Shown: positions 8,282-16,220 of the stretch, in pieces
How positions within the stretch are numbered: position 1 is the first letter of the stretch
How the letters are laid out: the number at the start of each line of letters is the position of its first letter
NCBI RefSeq assembly: GCF_022012475.1
Contig: NZ_JAKLWS010000003.1
Location: 124,001-188,000 of the forward strand
DNA from: Rhodohalobacter sulfatireducens
Lineage (GTDB): Bacteria; Bacteroidota; Rhodothermia; Balneolales; Balneolaceae
Length of the DNA: 64,000 nucleotides
Direction of reading: 5' to 3'
Position numbers and translations under genes: made by a program
The notes under the pieces: model-generated
Seen by the model: the letters and a program-made list of their open reading frames with translations, nothing else
What the model was told of the DNA's origin: nothing
Databases searched by the model: none

Positions 8282-9400
8282 GTGGATGCGAGCGCAGAAA
8301 GTCCATTTCCCAATTCCTCACAAGAATTACTCCTGAAAGTTGCATTGATGGGCAAAGATATTGCCCTTCCGGCATGGAGAGAGTGGAGAAAATCAGTCGA
8401 TTTTGAACTGGATGTAGATCAGGGCTCGTTTCGCCTTCTACCTCTTGCCTATCAGAATTTAAACTCCTTTGGATATTCAGATGATTTGGTAGCTGGACGT
8501 TTAAAAGGGATTTATCGCCAGTCGTGGATTAAAAATCAACAACTCTTCTATAAAACAGCAAAGGTACTCAATCTGTTAAAAGATGCAGGGATAAAAACCG
8601 CTGTTTTAAAGGGGATCGCACTTACAGAATTAGTATATAAAAATTATGGAATCCGCCCCATGTCAGATATGGATATTTTGGTACCATTTCCAGAAGCCCG
8701 GCATGCTGTTGATGTTTTAAATAGGGCAGGATTTGAAATTCAGATGGAGCATCTGCTGGAGCATAACCTTGAGTTTGGAAGAAGTATTGCTTTCACAGAT
8801 AAACAGGATACAGAGATAGATCTGCACTGGTATGCTTTTGTTAACTCTCTTGGAAATGCACAAAAGAATGATTTTTGGGATGATGTAATACCGGTTGAAG
8901 TATCCGGGGTTCAAACTCATTCACTCACTCATACAGATAATCTACTTCATGCAATAGTGCACGGAATCCGAAAGAATCCCGAGCCGCCCATTCGATGGAT
9001 TGCTGATTCCATGATGATTATTAATTCTGATGATATTCAGGTTGATTGGCAACGCTTGCTAACATATGCAAGCAAATTCCGTGTATTTCTGCAGGTAAAG
9101 CGTGCATTACTTTATATGAGAGATCATTTTGAGGCCGAAATACCCAGCGATGTAATTAGGCAGATGGAGGCTTATAAGCCATCTTATGTTGAGCGTGTTG
9201 TTTTCAATTATGGAGAAAAAATTGGAGACAATGTGAAAGAGTTTACCTTATCTGAAAGATTATATTCATTTTATGCAAGGTATTTGGCACGGACAAATAG
9301 AGAGGGTTTATTCTCAATTCATTTTGGTTTGATGGCTTATGCAGCTAAACGAGTTAAGTCGCGATTTACGCAAGACAATTTTCTAACAAGTAGCACATAA
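8282..9400 (+). CDS. NTP_transf_5 family nucleotidyltransferase
   Basis: 372 residues from a GTG start directly after the preceding stop codon. The diagnostic motif of this family, YGIRPMSDMDILVP, follows VLKGIALTELVY; the two Asp of SDMDILV would bind metal, and IDLHW holds the third acidic residue. Members are predicted nucleotidyltransferases often found beside HprK-like kinases and PqqD-like proteins, including as tailoring genes in some lasso-peptide clusters. The C-terminal third is helical and unassigned. Acceptor unknown; a protein, peptide or glycan intermediate made by the cluster is possible. Confidence 0.82.
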   Translation: MDASAESPFPNSSQELLLKVALMGKDIALPAWREWRKSVDFELDVDQGSFRLLPLAYQNLNSFGYSDDLVAGRLKGIYRQSWIKNQQLFYKTAKVLNLLKDAGIKTAVLKGIALTELVYKNYGIRPMSDMDILVPFPEARHAVDVLNRAGFEIQMEHLLEHNLEFGRSIAFTDKQDTEIDLHWYAFVNSLGNAQKNDFWDDVIPVEVSGVQTHSLTHTDNLLHAIVHGIRKNPEPPIRWIADSMMIINSDDIQVDWQRLLTYASKFRVFLQVKRALLYMRDHFEAEIPSDVIRQMEAYKPSYVERVVFNYGEKIGDNVKEFTLSERLYSFYARYLARTNREGLFSIHFGLMAYAAKRVKSRFTQDNFLTSST

Positions 9401-9410
9401 CCTTTTTCCA

Positions 9411-11222
9411 ATGGGTAATGATAATATTCCCGTGGGGATGAACATCCCGCAGCGAACCGAAGAGGAACAAGTTCAATTTTATAATCAATGTATAAACCGG
9501 TTTTTAAAGGCTGCCGGAAAAACCGGGGAGATTCGTCATTACTATGATATAGCAGGTACCAACGTTTGTTTGGTTTTTGCTGGAGACGCACTTATACCCC
9601 CATTAGCTCCCTCTCTTGCGCACCTGCGGCTACCTGATGAGACTGAAGCAGATGCTACAATCCATGTTTGGGATTCTGAATCAACGGGAGTGGAGATGGT
9701 TCCCCCACCTTGTGATAAAAGTCATTATACCGACCGCGGTGATATTTGGGGATTTACCAGTGAGCGGATAAAGACGGCATTTCATTACAGTGAATTTTCG
9801 GTGAATGTGATGGATTTGAAAACGAACGATGCCGTTTACTGGGTAAGAAAAGCTGAAAATTTACCTTATTGGGCCACTTCCTCTCCATTTAGAACAATTT
9901 TAAATTGGTGGATGGAAAAGAACGGGGCACAGCTCATGCACGCCGCCGCCGTAGGAACAGATGATGGAGCTGTACTTATTACCGCTAAAGGCGGGGCCGG
10001 TAAATCAACAACAGCAGTGAGTTCCTTATTAGATGGAATGAAATACCTGGCAGACGATTATTTGGTTGTTAAAAAAGATCCTGTTCCTAAAGTGTATTCC
10101 ATTTACAGCACGGCAAAAATTGGAGTAGACGATAACCACCGATTCCCTGAACTGGATAAATATGCGGCAGATCATGTTCAGGAAGACCAGGAGAAGGATG
10201 TACTTTACCTCTACCCGGCTTTTAAAGATCAGATTGTAAAAGAGCTTCCCATCAAGACAATATTGATGCCCAATATTCAGTCCGAGCAGGAAGAGACTAC
10301 GTTTTCACCCATCTCATTTTGGCGAATTAATCGTGCAATGTCTTTCACAACAATGGCACAGTTACCCGGTGCCGGAACTCATACGCACGATTTTTTTCAC
10401 GAACTTTGTGAAACCGTACCAACAATGACATTAAATCTTGGCAGCCATATAAAACAGGTGCCAAAAGCTCTTCGTAATCATATAAAAGATCCTGAGTATA
10501 ATTTCATTAAAGATGCTGAGGAGAATATAGACGAGGAGAAAAACTTGCCACTGGTAAGTGTAATTATACCGGTTTATAATGGCGAAAAGTATATCAAAGA
10601 AGCAGTAGGAAATGTTGCCTGTCAGAATTATCCAAACCTGGAAATCATTATGATAAATGACGGCTCAACAGATAATTCAGGAAAAATTATCGAGAATTTA
10701 GATACTGATGTAAGATATTTCAAGAGACATAATACGGGGCCGTCACTGGCAAGAAATGCAGGAATAAAAAACGCAACAGGAAAGTATATCGCTTTTTTGG
10801 ATATAGACGACCTTTGGCCGGAAAACAATCTATCGCATCTGGTTCAAGAACTTGAAAATAACCCCGATATTGATGTCGTGCGAGGGTTTGCTCAACTATT
10901 CAGAGATACAGAGCACGGGGAGAAAGAGTACCTGGGGAATCCCAAAGAATCTTACAGGTTTTATATCGGAGCTGCTTTATACAGAAAATCCGTCTTTAAA
11001 AAAGTGGGACTTTTTGATCCGGCATTAGTTTTTGGTGAAGATACGGATTGGTACTATCGTTCTGTAGAAAAAGAGATTTCCACAAAATGGTTGGATGAGG
11101 TAACACTGTTTGTTCGCAGGCACGGTGAGAATATGACGGAAGGTAAAAGTGTTGTTGAGCTCAATAAACTTAAAACAATCAAGCGCGCAATCGACAGGAA
11201 GAGATCATTTGAAAACAGATAA
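9411..11222 (+). CDS. HprK-like kinase fused to a GT2 glycosyltransferase
   Basis: 603 residues in two domains. The N-terminal 360 residues resemble HprK-related kinases: AAAVGTDDGAVLITAKGG leads to the P-loop GGAGKST at 194-200, with LADDYLVV as an HprK-like acidic segment after it. There is no HPr partner visible. From about residue 380 a family-2 glycosyltransferase begins (LVSVIIPVYNG, MINDGSTDNS, AFLDIDDLW, then FVRRHGENMT), matching the stand-alone GT2 genes downstream. The two domains are joined by an acidic linker (DAEENIDEEKN). The fusion ties the kinase physically to glycan synthesis. Whether the kinase domain phosphorylates a sugar, a protein or the transferase is unknown. Confidence 0.82.
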   Translation: MGNDNIPVGMNIPQRTEEEQVQFYNQCINRFLKAAGKTGEIRHYYDIAGTNVCLVFAGDALIPPLAPSLAHLRLPDETEADATIHVWDSESTGVEMVPPPCDKSHYTDRGDIWGFTSERIKTAFHYSEFSVNVMDLKTNDAVYWVRKAENLPYWATSSPFRTILNWWMEKNGAQLMHAAAVGTDDGAVLITAKGGAGKSTTAVSSLLDGMKYLADDYLVVKKDPVPKVYSIYSTAKIGVDDNHRFPELDKYAADHVQEDQEKDVLYLYPAFKDQIVKELPIKTILMPNIQSEQEETTFSPISFWRINRAMSFTTMAQLPGAGTHTHDFFHELCETVPTMTLNLGSHIKQVPKALRNHIKDPEYNFIKDAEENIDEEKNLPLVSVIIPVYNGEKYIKEAVGNVACQNYPNLEIIMINDGSTDNSGKIIENLDTDVRYFKRHNTGPSLARNAGIKNATGKYIAFLDIDDLWPENNLSHLVQELENNPDIDVVRGFAQLFRDTEHGEKEYLGNPKESYRFYIGAALYRKSVFKKVGLFDPALVFGEDTDWYYRSVEKEISTKWLDEVTLFVRRHGENMTEGKSVVELNKLKTIKRAIDRKRSFENR

Positions 11223-11225
11223 CCT

Positions 11226-12002
11226 ATGCCATCCATAAATAAAGATGAACCATTTTTTTCGGTAGTATTGCCGGTTTACAACGGGCAGGAGTTTATCACT
11301 GAGGCCATAGAAAGTGTGCTCAATCAAAATTTTAAGTCGATGGAGCTCATTGTAGTGAATGATGGTTCGACAGATAACACAGAAAAAGTTCTTAAAACTT
11401 TTAAGGAAGAAATAACTTATTTAAAGCAAGATAAACATGGGCCTTCACATGCAAGGAATCGAGGTGTAGTGGCAGCAAATGGAACATATATAAGTTTTAT
11501 TGATGCAGATGATGTGTGGGTTCCCAATTGCCTGACAACCCATTTCGACCAGATTGAAAAATACAAAAATCTTGATATTTCTTTGGGTTCAACCTGTGAA
11601 ATGAGTTTTAGCAATGTGCAAGAAGTTGATCTGAAGCAAGCAGAAAAGAACTCATCTATGTATCTGAGTTTATGTGCAGTTGCCGTGAACAGAACAGTAT
11701 TTGATAAAGTGGGATTTTTTGATGAGGAATTGATATTAAGTCAAGACATAGATTGGTTTTTTAGGGTAAGAGATAACGAATTAAATATTGCCATCTCTCG
11801 AAAATTAGTTTCGCTTTACAGGAGGCATTTAAATAATCGAACCAATGATAAAAAGATGTCAAGGTTTTATTTGTTTAAACTTTTAAAGAAAACAAAAGAC
11901 AGGAGGGCCGGGTCACAAATATCTTTAGAATCAATTATGAAAAAACCTGAGAATCAAGACGAACTCATAGAAAAGTGGCACTCAGCCACTCCTAATGAAT
12001 AG
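11226..12002 (+). CDS. GT2 glycosyltransferase, array type A
   Basis: 258 residues, a compact GT-A fold transferase: FSVVLPVYNGQEFITEA, nucleotide-binding VVNDGSTDN, the SFIDADDVW acidic motif that chelates the metal, and FFDEELILSQDIDWFFRV near the acceptor site. No membrane segment, so cytosolic acting on a nucleotide sugar and a lipid-linked glycan. It follows the HprK-GT2 fusion after three bases and closely resembles its C-terminal domain, so it probably arose by duplication. Sugar specificity cannot be read. Confidence 0.87.
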   Translation: MPSINKDEPFFSVVLPVYNGQEFITEAIESVLNQNFKSMELIVVNDGSTDNTEKVLKTFKEEITYLKQDKHGPSHARNRGVVAANGTYISFIDADDVWVPNCLTTHFDQIEKYKNLDISLGSTCEMSFSNVQEVDLKQAEKNSSMYLSLCAVAVNRTVFDKVGFFDEELILSQDIDWFFRVRDNELNIAISRKLVSLYRRHLNNRTNDKKMSRFYLFKLLKKTKDRRAGSQISLESIMKKPENQDELIEKWHSATPNE

Positions 12003-12437
12003 TTTAAAAAATTGTTTAGTGAATTTGAGTTGATTCTTTGAGTGTAATTTATCCGTCATAATAGTTCAGTAAATTTTATTCCTGAGATATTTAAAATATT
12101 CAACTTTAAACCGTACCTGTGCACGATATAATCGTTGAGAATGATGGGGAATATGATGTTGCCAAAAGTGTTGGGGAGGCTTTTGGAATACGTCTATACG
12201 TTTCTTAGGAGAATTTAGGAGTATTGAGATCTCTAAAGAGGTGTGGGGGAAGAGCTTTATCGACAGCTTAAGAGGAAAAGATTCAAAGATGAATAGACTG
12301 TAATTGGTTCAATCTGAAAGTTTTAAAAAAATCAGTTGAGTGATAAAGAAAATTGAGTGCTGTTGATTTCTGCAATCACAGTCCAACGTGGTGAAATCAA
12401 TGAAATCTTAATTTTTAAAATTACAGAATACGAAATA
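12003..12437 (+). other. 435-base gap with a decayed reading frame
   Basis: The gap separates two GT2 genes that otherwise sit in a tight rightward array. Apart from the frame-broken fragment at 12119-12303 I see no gene, RNA or terminator. A GTG at 12357 could extend the downstream GT2 gene by 27 residues, but that extension does not match its paralogue. Confidence 0.5.
12119..12303 (+). pseudogene. Frame-broken remnant of an unrecognised gene
   Basis: Two plausible coding pieces abut in different frames. The first (12119-12208) reads HDIIVENDGEYDVAKSVGEA and on to a TAG; the second (12202-12303) reads FLGEFRSIEISKEVWGKSFI and on to a TAA. The compositions look protein-like and join at 12202-12208, as after a single-base indel. 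I do not recognise the family. It may be chance. Confidence 0.3.
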
Positions 12438-13127
12438 ATGGAGAAACGAAATCAATTAGCGGGTGTAGTAATTGTTGTTAAAAATGGTGACCGTTTCATC
12501 CGTTCGGCTTTGGAAAGTGTTTTCAACCAAGACTATAAGCCCTTTAAAGTAATTGTAGTTGATGGCAATTCCGAAGATAATACATTGCAGATCGTCAAAG
12601 AATTTCGAGACGTTGAAATATTACAACAAAAGGGTTCAGGTATCTACGACGCATTTAATATCGGTATAAAAGCCTGTAATGCACCGTTTATAGCACTTCT
12701 TTCTTCAGATGATATCTGGTTGTCAAATAAACTCAGTTCACAAATTTCATATATGATGGATAATCCTGATCTATTATTTACAAATACACACTTCAGATTT
12801 TTTTTAGAACCTGGTATAGAAGTTCCGGAGGGAGTTCGGAGCCAATGGCTGAAAGAAGCACTTCCCGGAAGAAATCCTGAAACTCTGGTTGCCAGGAAGG
12901 AAGCGTTCGAGACAATTGGACTTTTTAAAAACGAATATGCTTCGGCTGAGGATCTGGACTGGTTTGGCAGAGCAACTGATTTGGGGATACAGTCATATAT
13001 GATGGATGATGTACTGTTGAGAAAAAGAATACACGACAGTAACGTATCAATGCAGATTGAAGCAAATAATAGAAATCTGCTGAAAATTTTAAGAAGATCT
13101 GTAAATAGAAAAAATCAACTGGGCTAA
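12438..13127 (+). CDS. GT2 glycosyltransferase, array type B
   Basis: 229 residues from the ATG at 12438, chosen because the resulting N-terminus (MEKRNQLAGVVIVVKNG) aligns with its paralogue at 13922. Type B has VVKNG in place of PVYNG, VVDGNSEDNT for the nucleotide site and SSDDIW for the metal-binding acidic motif, then AEDLDWFGRA. The glycine-poor VVDG(N/R)SEDNT signature recalls WcaE/colanic-acid-type GT2 enzymes. It stands in the middle of the A/B array and ends 21 bases before the next gene. Confidence 0.85.
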   Translation: MEKRNQLAGVVIVVKNGDRFIRSALESVFNQDYKPFKVIVVDGNSEDNTLQIVKEFRDVEILQQKGSGIYDAFNIGIKACNAPFIALLSSDDIWLSNKLSSQISYMMDNPDLLFTNTHFRFFLEPGIEVPEGVRSQWLKEALPGRNPETLVARKEAFETIGLFKNEYASAEDLDWFGRATDLGIQSYMMDDVLLRKRIHDSNVSMQIEANNRNLLKILRRSVNRKNQLG

Positions 13128-13148
13128 GTTAAAATTTTTTTTATTTCA

Positions 13149-13925
13149 ATGGCCAAAAAGAAAGATAAAATTAGTGTAATTATCCCCGCATATAATGCTG
13201 AAAAGTATTTAAGTGATGCAATCGTAAGTGTTCTCAAACAAACCGAACCCGTTGATGAGATAATCGTAGTGGATGATGGATCCACTGATGGAACCAAGGA
13301 TATTGCACAGGAATTTAATAAGAACGTGCAATATGTCTATCAGGAGAATAAAGGAGTGGCTGCAGCCCGGAATAGAGGGCTAAATCTGTCGAAAGGGGAC
13401 TTTATCACTTTTATAGATGCCGACGATATGTGGCTAAAAAATAAAATTGAACTACAATTGCAGCTATTTAAAAAAACTCCTGAGGTGGAGATGATTATTG
13501 GATTCCTTCAGCGTGTGTATAAGGAGAGCAATGAAGAGTTTTTTAAAGTTTTCGACGGAGATGAGCCGGGAATATTTGTCTTGCAACTGGGGAGTACTTT
13601 GATTCGAAAAGAGGTATTTAAAAAAGTTGGAAGTTTTGATGAAGAGATGACTTTGAGTGAAGATCTGGATTGGTTTTTTAGAAGCAGGGAGGTGGGAATT
13701 GATGTAGAAGTTCATGAAGATGTAGTGCAGCTATATCGACAACATGAGAAAAATATTACGAAGAATCGAAAAGCAACAAACAGTTTCATGCTGAGGGCTT
13801 TTAAAAAATCATTGGAACGTCGCAGAGAGACAGGGGAGGACTTTTCAATAGGGATGCCTTCATTCAAGAACTTAGATGAAATCGCCAAATTTTGGAAGAA
13901 AAATAAGAAGCTGCCATCATCATGA
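13149..13925 (+). CDS. GT2 glycosyltransferase, array type A
   Basis: 258 residues, same length as the type A enzyme at 11226. Motifs: ISVIIPAYNAEKYLSDA, VVDDGSTDGT, TFIDADDMW, FDEEMTLSEDLDWFFRS and the C-terminal QLYRQHEKNIT. The start ATG follows an AT-rich stretch with no Shine-Dalgarno. Its last four bases overlap the start of the next gene (ATGA), so the pair is translationally coupled. Cytosolic glycan assembly enzyme; donor sugar unknown. Confidence 0.87.
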   Translation: MAKKKDKISVIIPAYNAEKYLSDAIVSVLKQTEPVDEIIVVDDGSTDGTKDIAQEFNKNVQYVYQENKGVAAARNRGLNLSKGDFITFIDADDMWLKNKIELQLQLFKKTPEVEMIIGFLQRVYKESNEEFFKVFDGDEPGIFVLQLGSTLIRKEVFKKVGSFDEEMTLSEDLDWFFRSREVGIDVEVHEDVVQLYRQHEKNITKNRKATNSFMLRAFKKSLERRRETGEDFSIGMPSFKNLDEIAKFWKKNKKLPSS

Positions 13926-14605
13926 GTGAAAAACTACCGTTAGTAAGTGTAATAATGGTTGTAAAAAACGGGGAGCAATATGTACGAGATGCACTTGAAA
14001 GTATTTATAACCAAGACTATCCAGAATTTGAAGTGATTGTTGTTGATGGACGATCTGAAGACAACACCATTTCGATTGTTAATGAATTTAATCCTGACAA
14101 AATCATCATACAAAACAGCGAGGGTATTTCTGGTGCATATAACACCGGGATTCAAGCATCCAACGCGGATTATCTATCTTTCTTATCGTCCGATGATTTG
14201 TGGATGCATGATAAGCTTAAGACTCAAATCAAATACATGTTAAATCATCATAAGATCATGTATACAAATTCTCTGATTGAATATTTCTTGGAACCGGGTT
14301 CTGCTATTCCAATTGGATTCAGGAGAAATTTGCTGGGCCGGACTCTTCCTGCAAGAATTATGGAAAACTTCGTTGCAAAAAAGGAAGTTTTTAAGAAGGT
14401 TGGGTTTTATAATTCAGAGCTGTCTACTGCCGAGGACGTTGATTGGTTTAGCCGAGCTCAAGACCTAAACATTCAGAACCATATAGTGGAGAAAGTTCTG
14501 CTGAAAAAGAGGATTCATGGTAAGAATTCCTCTCTGGATGCAGAAAAGAACAGTAAAAATTTAATCAAGGTTTTAAGGAAAGCAGTACAAAGGAAACGAT
14601 CTTAA
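13922..14605 (+). CDS. GT2 glycosyltransferase, array type B
   Basis: 227 residues, clearly paralogous to the type B gene at 12438: VSVIMVVKNGEQYVRDALES, VVDGRSEDNT, SSDDLW, a shared FLEPG segment, and the shared tail VLLKKRIHGKNSS. It overlaps the preceding type A gene by four bases. The B-A order repeats twice (12438/13149 and 13922/14629), which points to duplication of a two-gene unit. Same expected role in elongating the glycan. Confidence 0.86.
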   Translation: MSEKLPLVSVIMVVKNGEQYVRDALESIYNQDYPEFEVIVVDGRSEDNTISIVNEFNPDKIIIQNSEGISGAYNTGIQASNADYLSFLSSDDLWMHDKLKTQIKYMLNHHKIMYTNSLIEYFLEPGSAIPIGFRRNLLGRTLPARIMENFVAKKEVFKKVGFYNSELSTAEDVDWFSRAQDLNIQNHIVEKVLLKKRIHGKNSSLDAEKNSKNLIKVLRKAVQRKRS

Positions 14606-14628
14606 ATGCGATAAAAAATTATGGAATC

Positions 14629-15330
14629 ATGACGAATAATAATAGCATCAGCGTACTCATTCCCTTTTATAATACAGAAAAGTATTTAGCCGAAGCTATC
14701 CAAAGTGTGTTAGATCAAACCCTGCAGCCGATGGAAATACTACTTCTGGACGATGGATCGACAGATGGAAGTGCAAAGATAGCCGAATCATTCAAACCCC
14801 AAATTTCACTTTTCCACCAGGATAATGCAGGTATATCAGCCGCCCGAAATGCGTTACTTAAAAAAGCTCAGGGAGAGTTTTTAGCTTTTTTGGATGCAGA
14901 CGATTTGTGGCCGCCCGATCACTTAAAAAAGTTGTTTGAACCTTTCAGATCGAATAAACAGCTGGGAATCGTTTCAGGGTATGTAGAACAATTTCTAAGT
15001 CCCGATGTTGAAGAGCCGATAGCAGAAATTCCAGATGGAAATAAAGTTTTACCGGGGTATGTGATGGGCACATTCCTAATCAAAAAGGAGGTTTTTAAAC
15101 AGGTAGGTTATTTTAATGAAGAATTGAAATTAGCAGATACCGTTGATTGGTTTGCACGAGTAAAAGATGGAGAGACAGGATTTAAAATGATTGATGATAT
15201 TGTTCTAAGACGAAGAATACATACCACAAATACGGGTATAAATCAGAAGGGGAATCGTCATGATTATACCAAAGTATTGATGGCTTCCATTAAACGAAAA
15301 AGGGAGCAAGAGAATAGTGAGAGCGAATAG
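14629..15330 (+). CDS. GT2 glycosyltransferase, array type A
   Basis: 233 residues. Motifs: ISVLIPFYNTEKYLAEAI, LLDDGSTDGS, AFLDADDLWPPDHL, then VDWFARVKDG and VLRRRIHTTNTG. It is the last GT2 of the array and slightly shorter at the C-terminus than other type A members. LDADDLWP matches the HprK-fused copy (LDIDDLWPENNL) better than the 11226 or 13149 copies, so the array may have been rearranged. No transmembrane segment. Confidence 0.86.
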   Translation: MTNNNSISVLIPFYNTEKYLAEAIQSVLDQTLQPMEILLLDDGSTDGSAKIAESFKPQISLFHQDNAGISAARNALLKKAQGEFLAFLDADDLWPPDHLKKLFEPFRSNKQLGIVSGYVEQFLSPDVEEPIAEIPDGNKVLPGYVMGTFLIKKEVFKQVGYFNEELKLADTVDWFARVKDGETGFKMIDDIVLRRRIHTTNTGINQKGNRHDYTKVLMASIKRKREQENSESE

Positions 15331-15359
15331 TAGTTTAAACTTCTTTTACAGGGAATAAA

Positions 15360-16178
15360 TTGAATTTATCCAAGCTAAAAAGATTTTTTTATGCGATTAT
15401 ATTTAAGCCTCATAAAGTGGTGGAGGCTTTGGGATACTTAATAAAGCATAAATATTTAAAATTCACTTTAAAAAGACAGGCAATTGAGGGAGAATTTGTA
15501 TTTCTAACCGCAGCTGATTCATCTCATTATAAAACGGTAAAACAGTTTCTCGAGTCTTTCTTCAAGTATGAAAATGAATCCAAAATAATATTTTACGATT
15601 TGGGACTTACAGATAAGGAAAGTCATGATTTAAAAAATGAATTTCCGGAGGTTATTTATTATCAATTTAACTATTCTCAGTATCCGGATTATTTTGATCT
15701 CAAAAAGAATTTAGGTGGGTATGCATGGAAACCGGTGATTTTCTGGGAAACGTTAAATCAATATAAATGCAAATTAATCTGGATGGATGCCGGTACACTA
15801 ATCAGAGAACCACTTGTCAATCTAAAAAAATATATTTGTTGGAAAGGTTATTACTGGCACTACTCGCCGGGAATCATCCGGGAATGGACTCATGAGAAAA
15901 CACTTTCTTATTTAAAAGTTCCCGGGAAATTCTATAATTATAGAAACTTGTCAGCTTCGGTTATAGCCGTTGATTATAATTTCGAAATTGCTCTTACAGT
16001 GGCTCGTGAGTGGAAGGAATGTGCTATGTGCGAAGAGTGCATCTCCCCTAAAGGATCTGATCGAAGTAATCACAGGCAAGATCAATCGGCGCTTACCATT
16101 TTGGCTCATAAAAGAGGGTTAGCAACAGGAGTGAAATTGAGGAATACAGGATACCTGGTTCAACAGGATATCGATTAA
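15360..16178 (+). CDS. DUF1647/GT8-like putative glycosyltransferase
   Basis: 272 residues from a TTG start with an AGGGA sequence six bases upstream. The core (FVFLTAADSSHYKTVKQFLE, then IIFYDLGLTDKE, then LGGYAWKPVIFWETL, then LIWMDAGTLI) matches the DUF1647 pattern: YDLGL, YAWKP and an MDAG acidic motif that looks like the DxD-type metal site of GT-A enzymes. Near the C-terminus SNHRQDQSALTILA resembles the D-Q-x-A segment of GT8-like folds. Its place at the end of the GT2 array supports a role in glycan assembly. Activity is inferred. Confidence 0.65.
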   Translation: MNLSKLKRFFYAIIFKPHKVVEALGYLIKHKYLKFTLKRQAIEGEFVFLTAADSSHYKTVKQFLESFFKYENESKIIFYDLGLTDKESHDLKNEFPEVIYYQFNYSQYPDYFDLKKNLGGYAWKPVIFWETLNQYKCKLIWMDAGTLIREPLVNLKKYICWKGYYWHYSPGIIREWTHEKTLSYLKVPGKFYNYRNLSASVIAVDYNFEIALTVAREWKECAMCEECISPKGSDRSNHRQDQSALTILAHKRGLATGVKLRNTGYLVQQDID

Positions 16179-16220
16179 TTTCAGATGAAGTACTTTCTGT
16201 AGTTTAAATTGGAGTTATGA

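Noticed and set aside
7820..9400. PQQ or lasso-peptide biosynthesis cluster
   Set aside because: No pqqA/C/E, asparagine-synthetase-like cyclase, transglutaminase-like protease or precursor peptide found around the PqqD-like gene.
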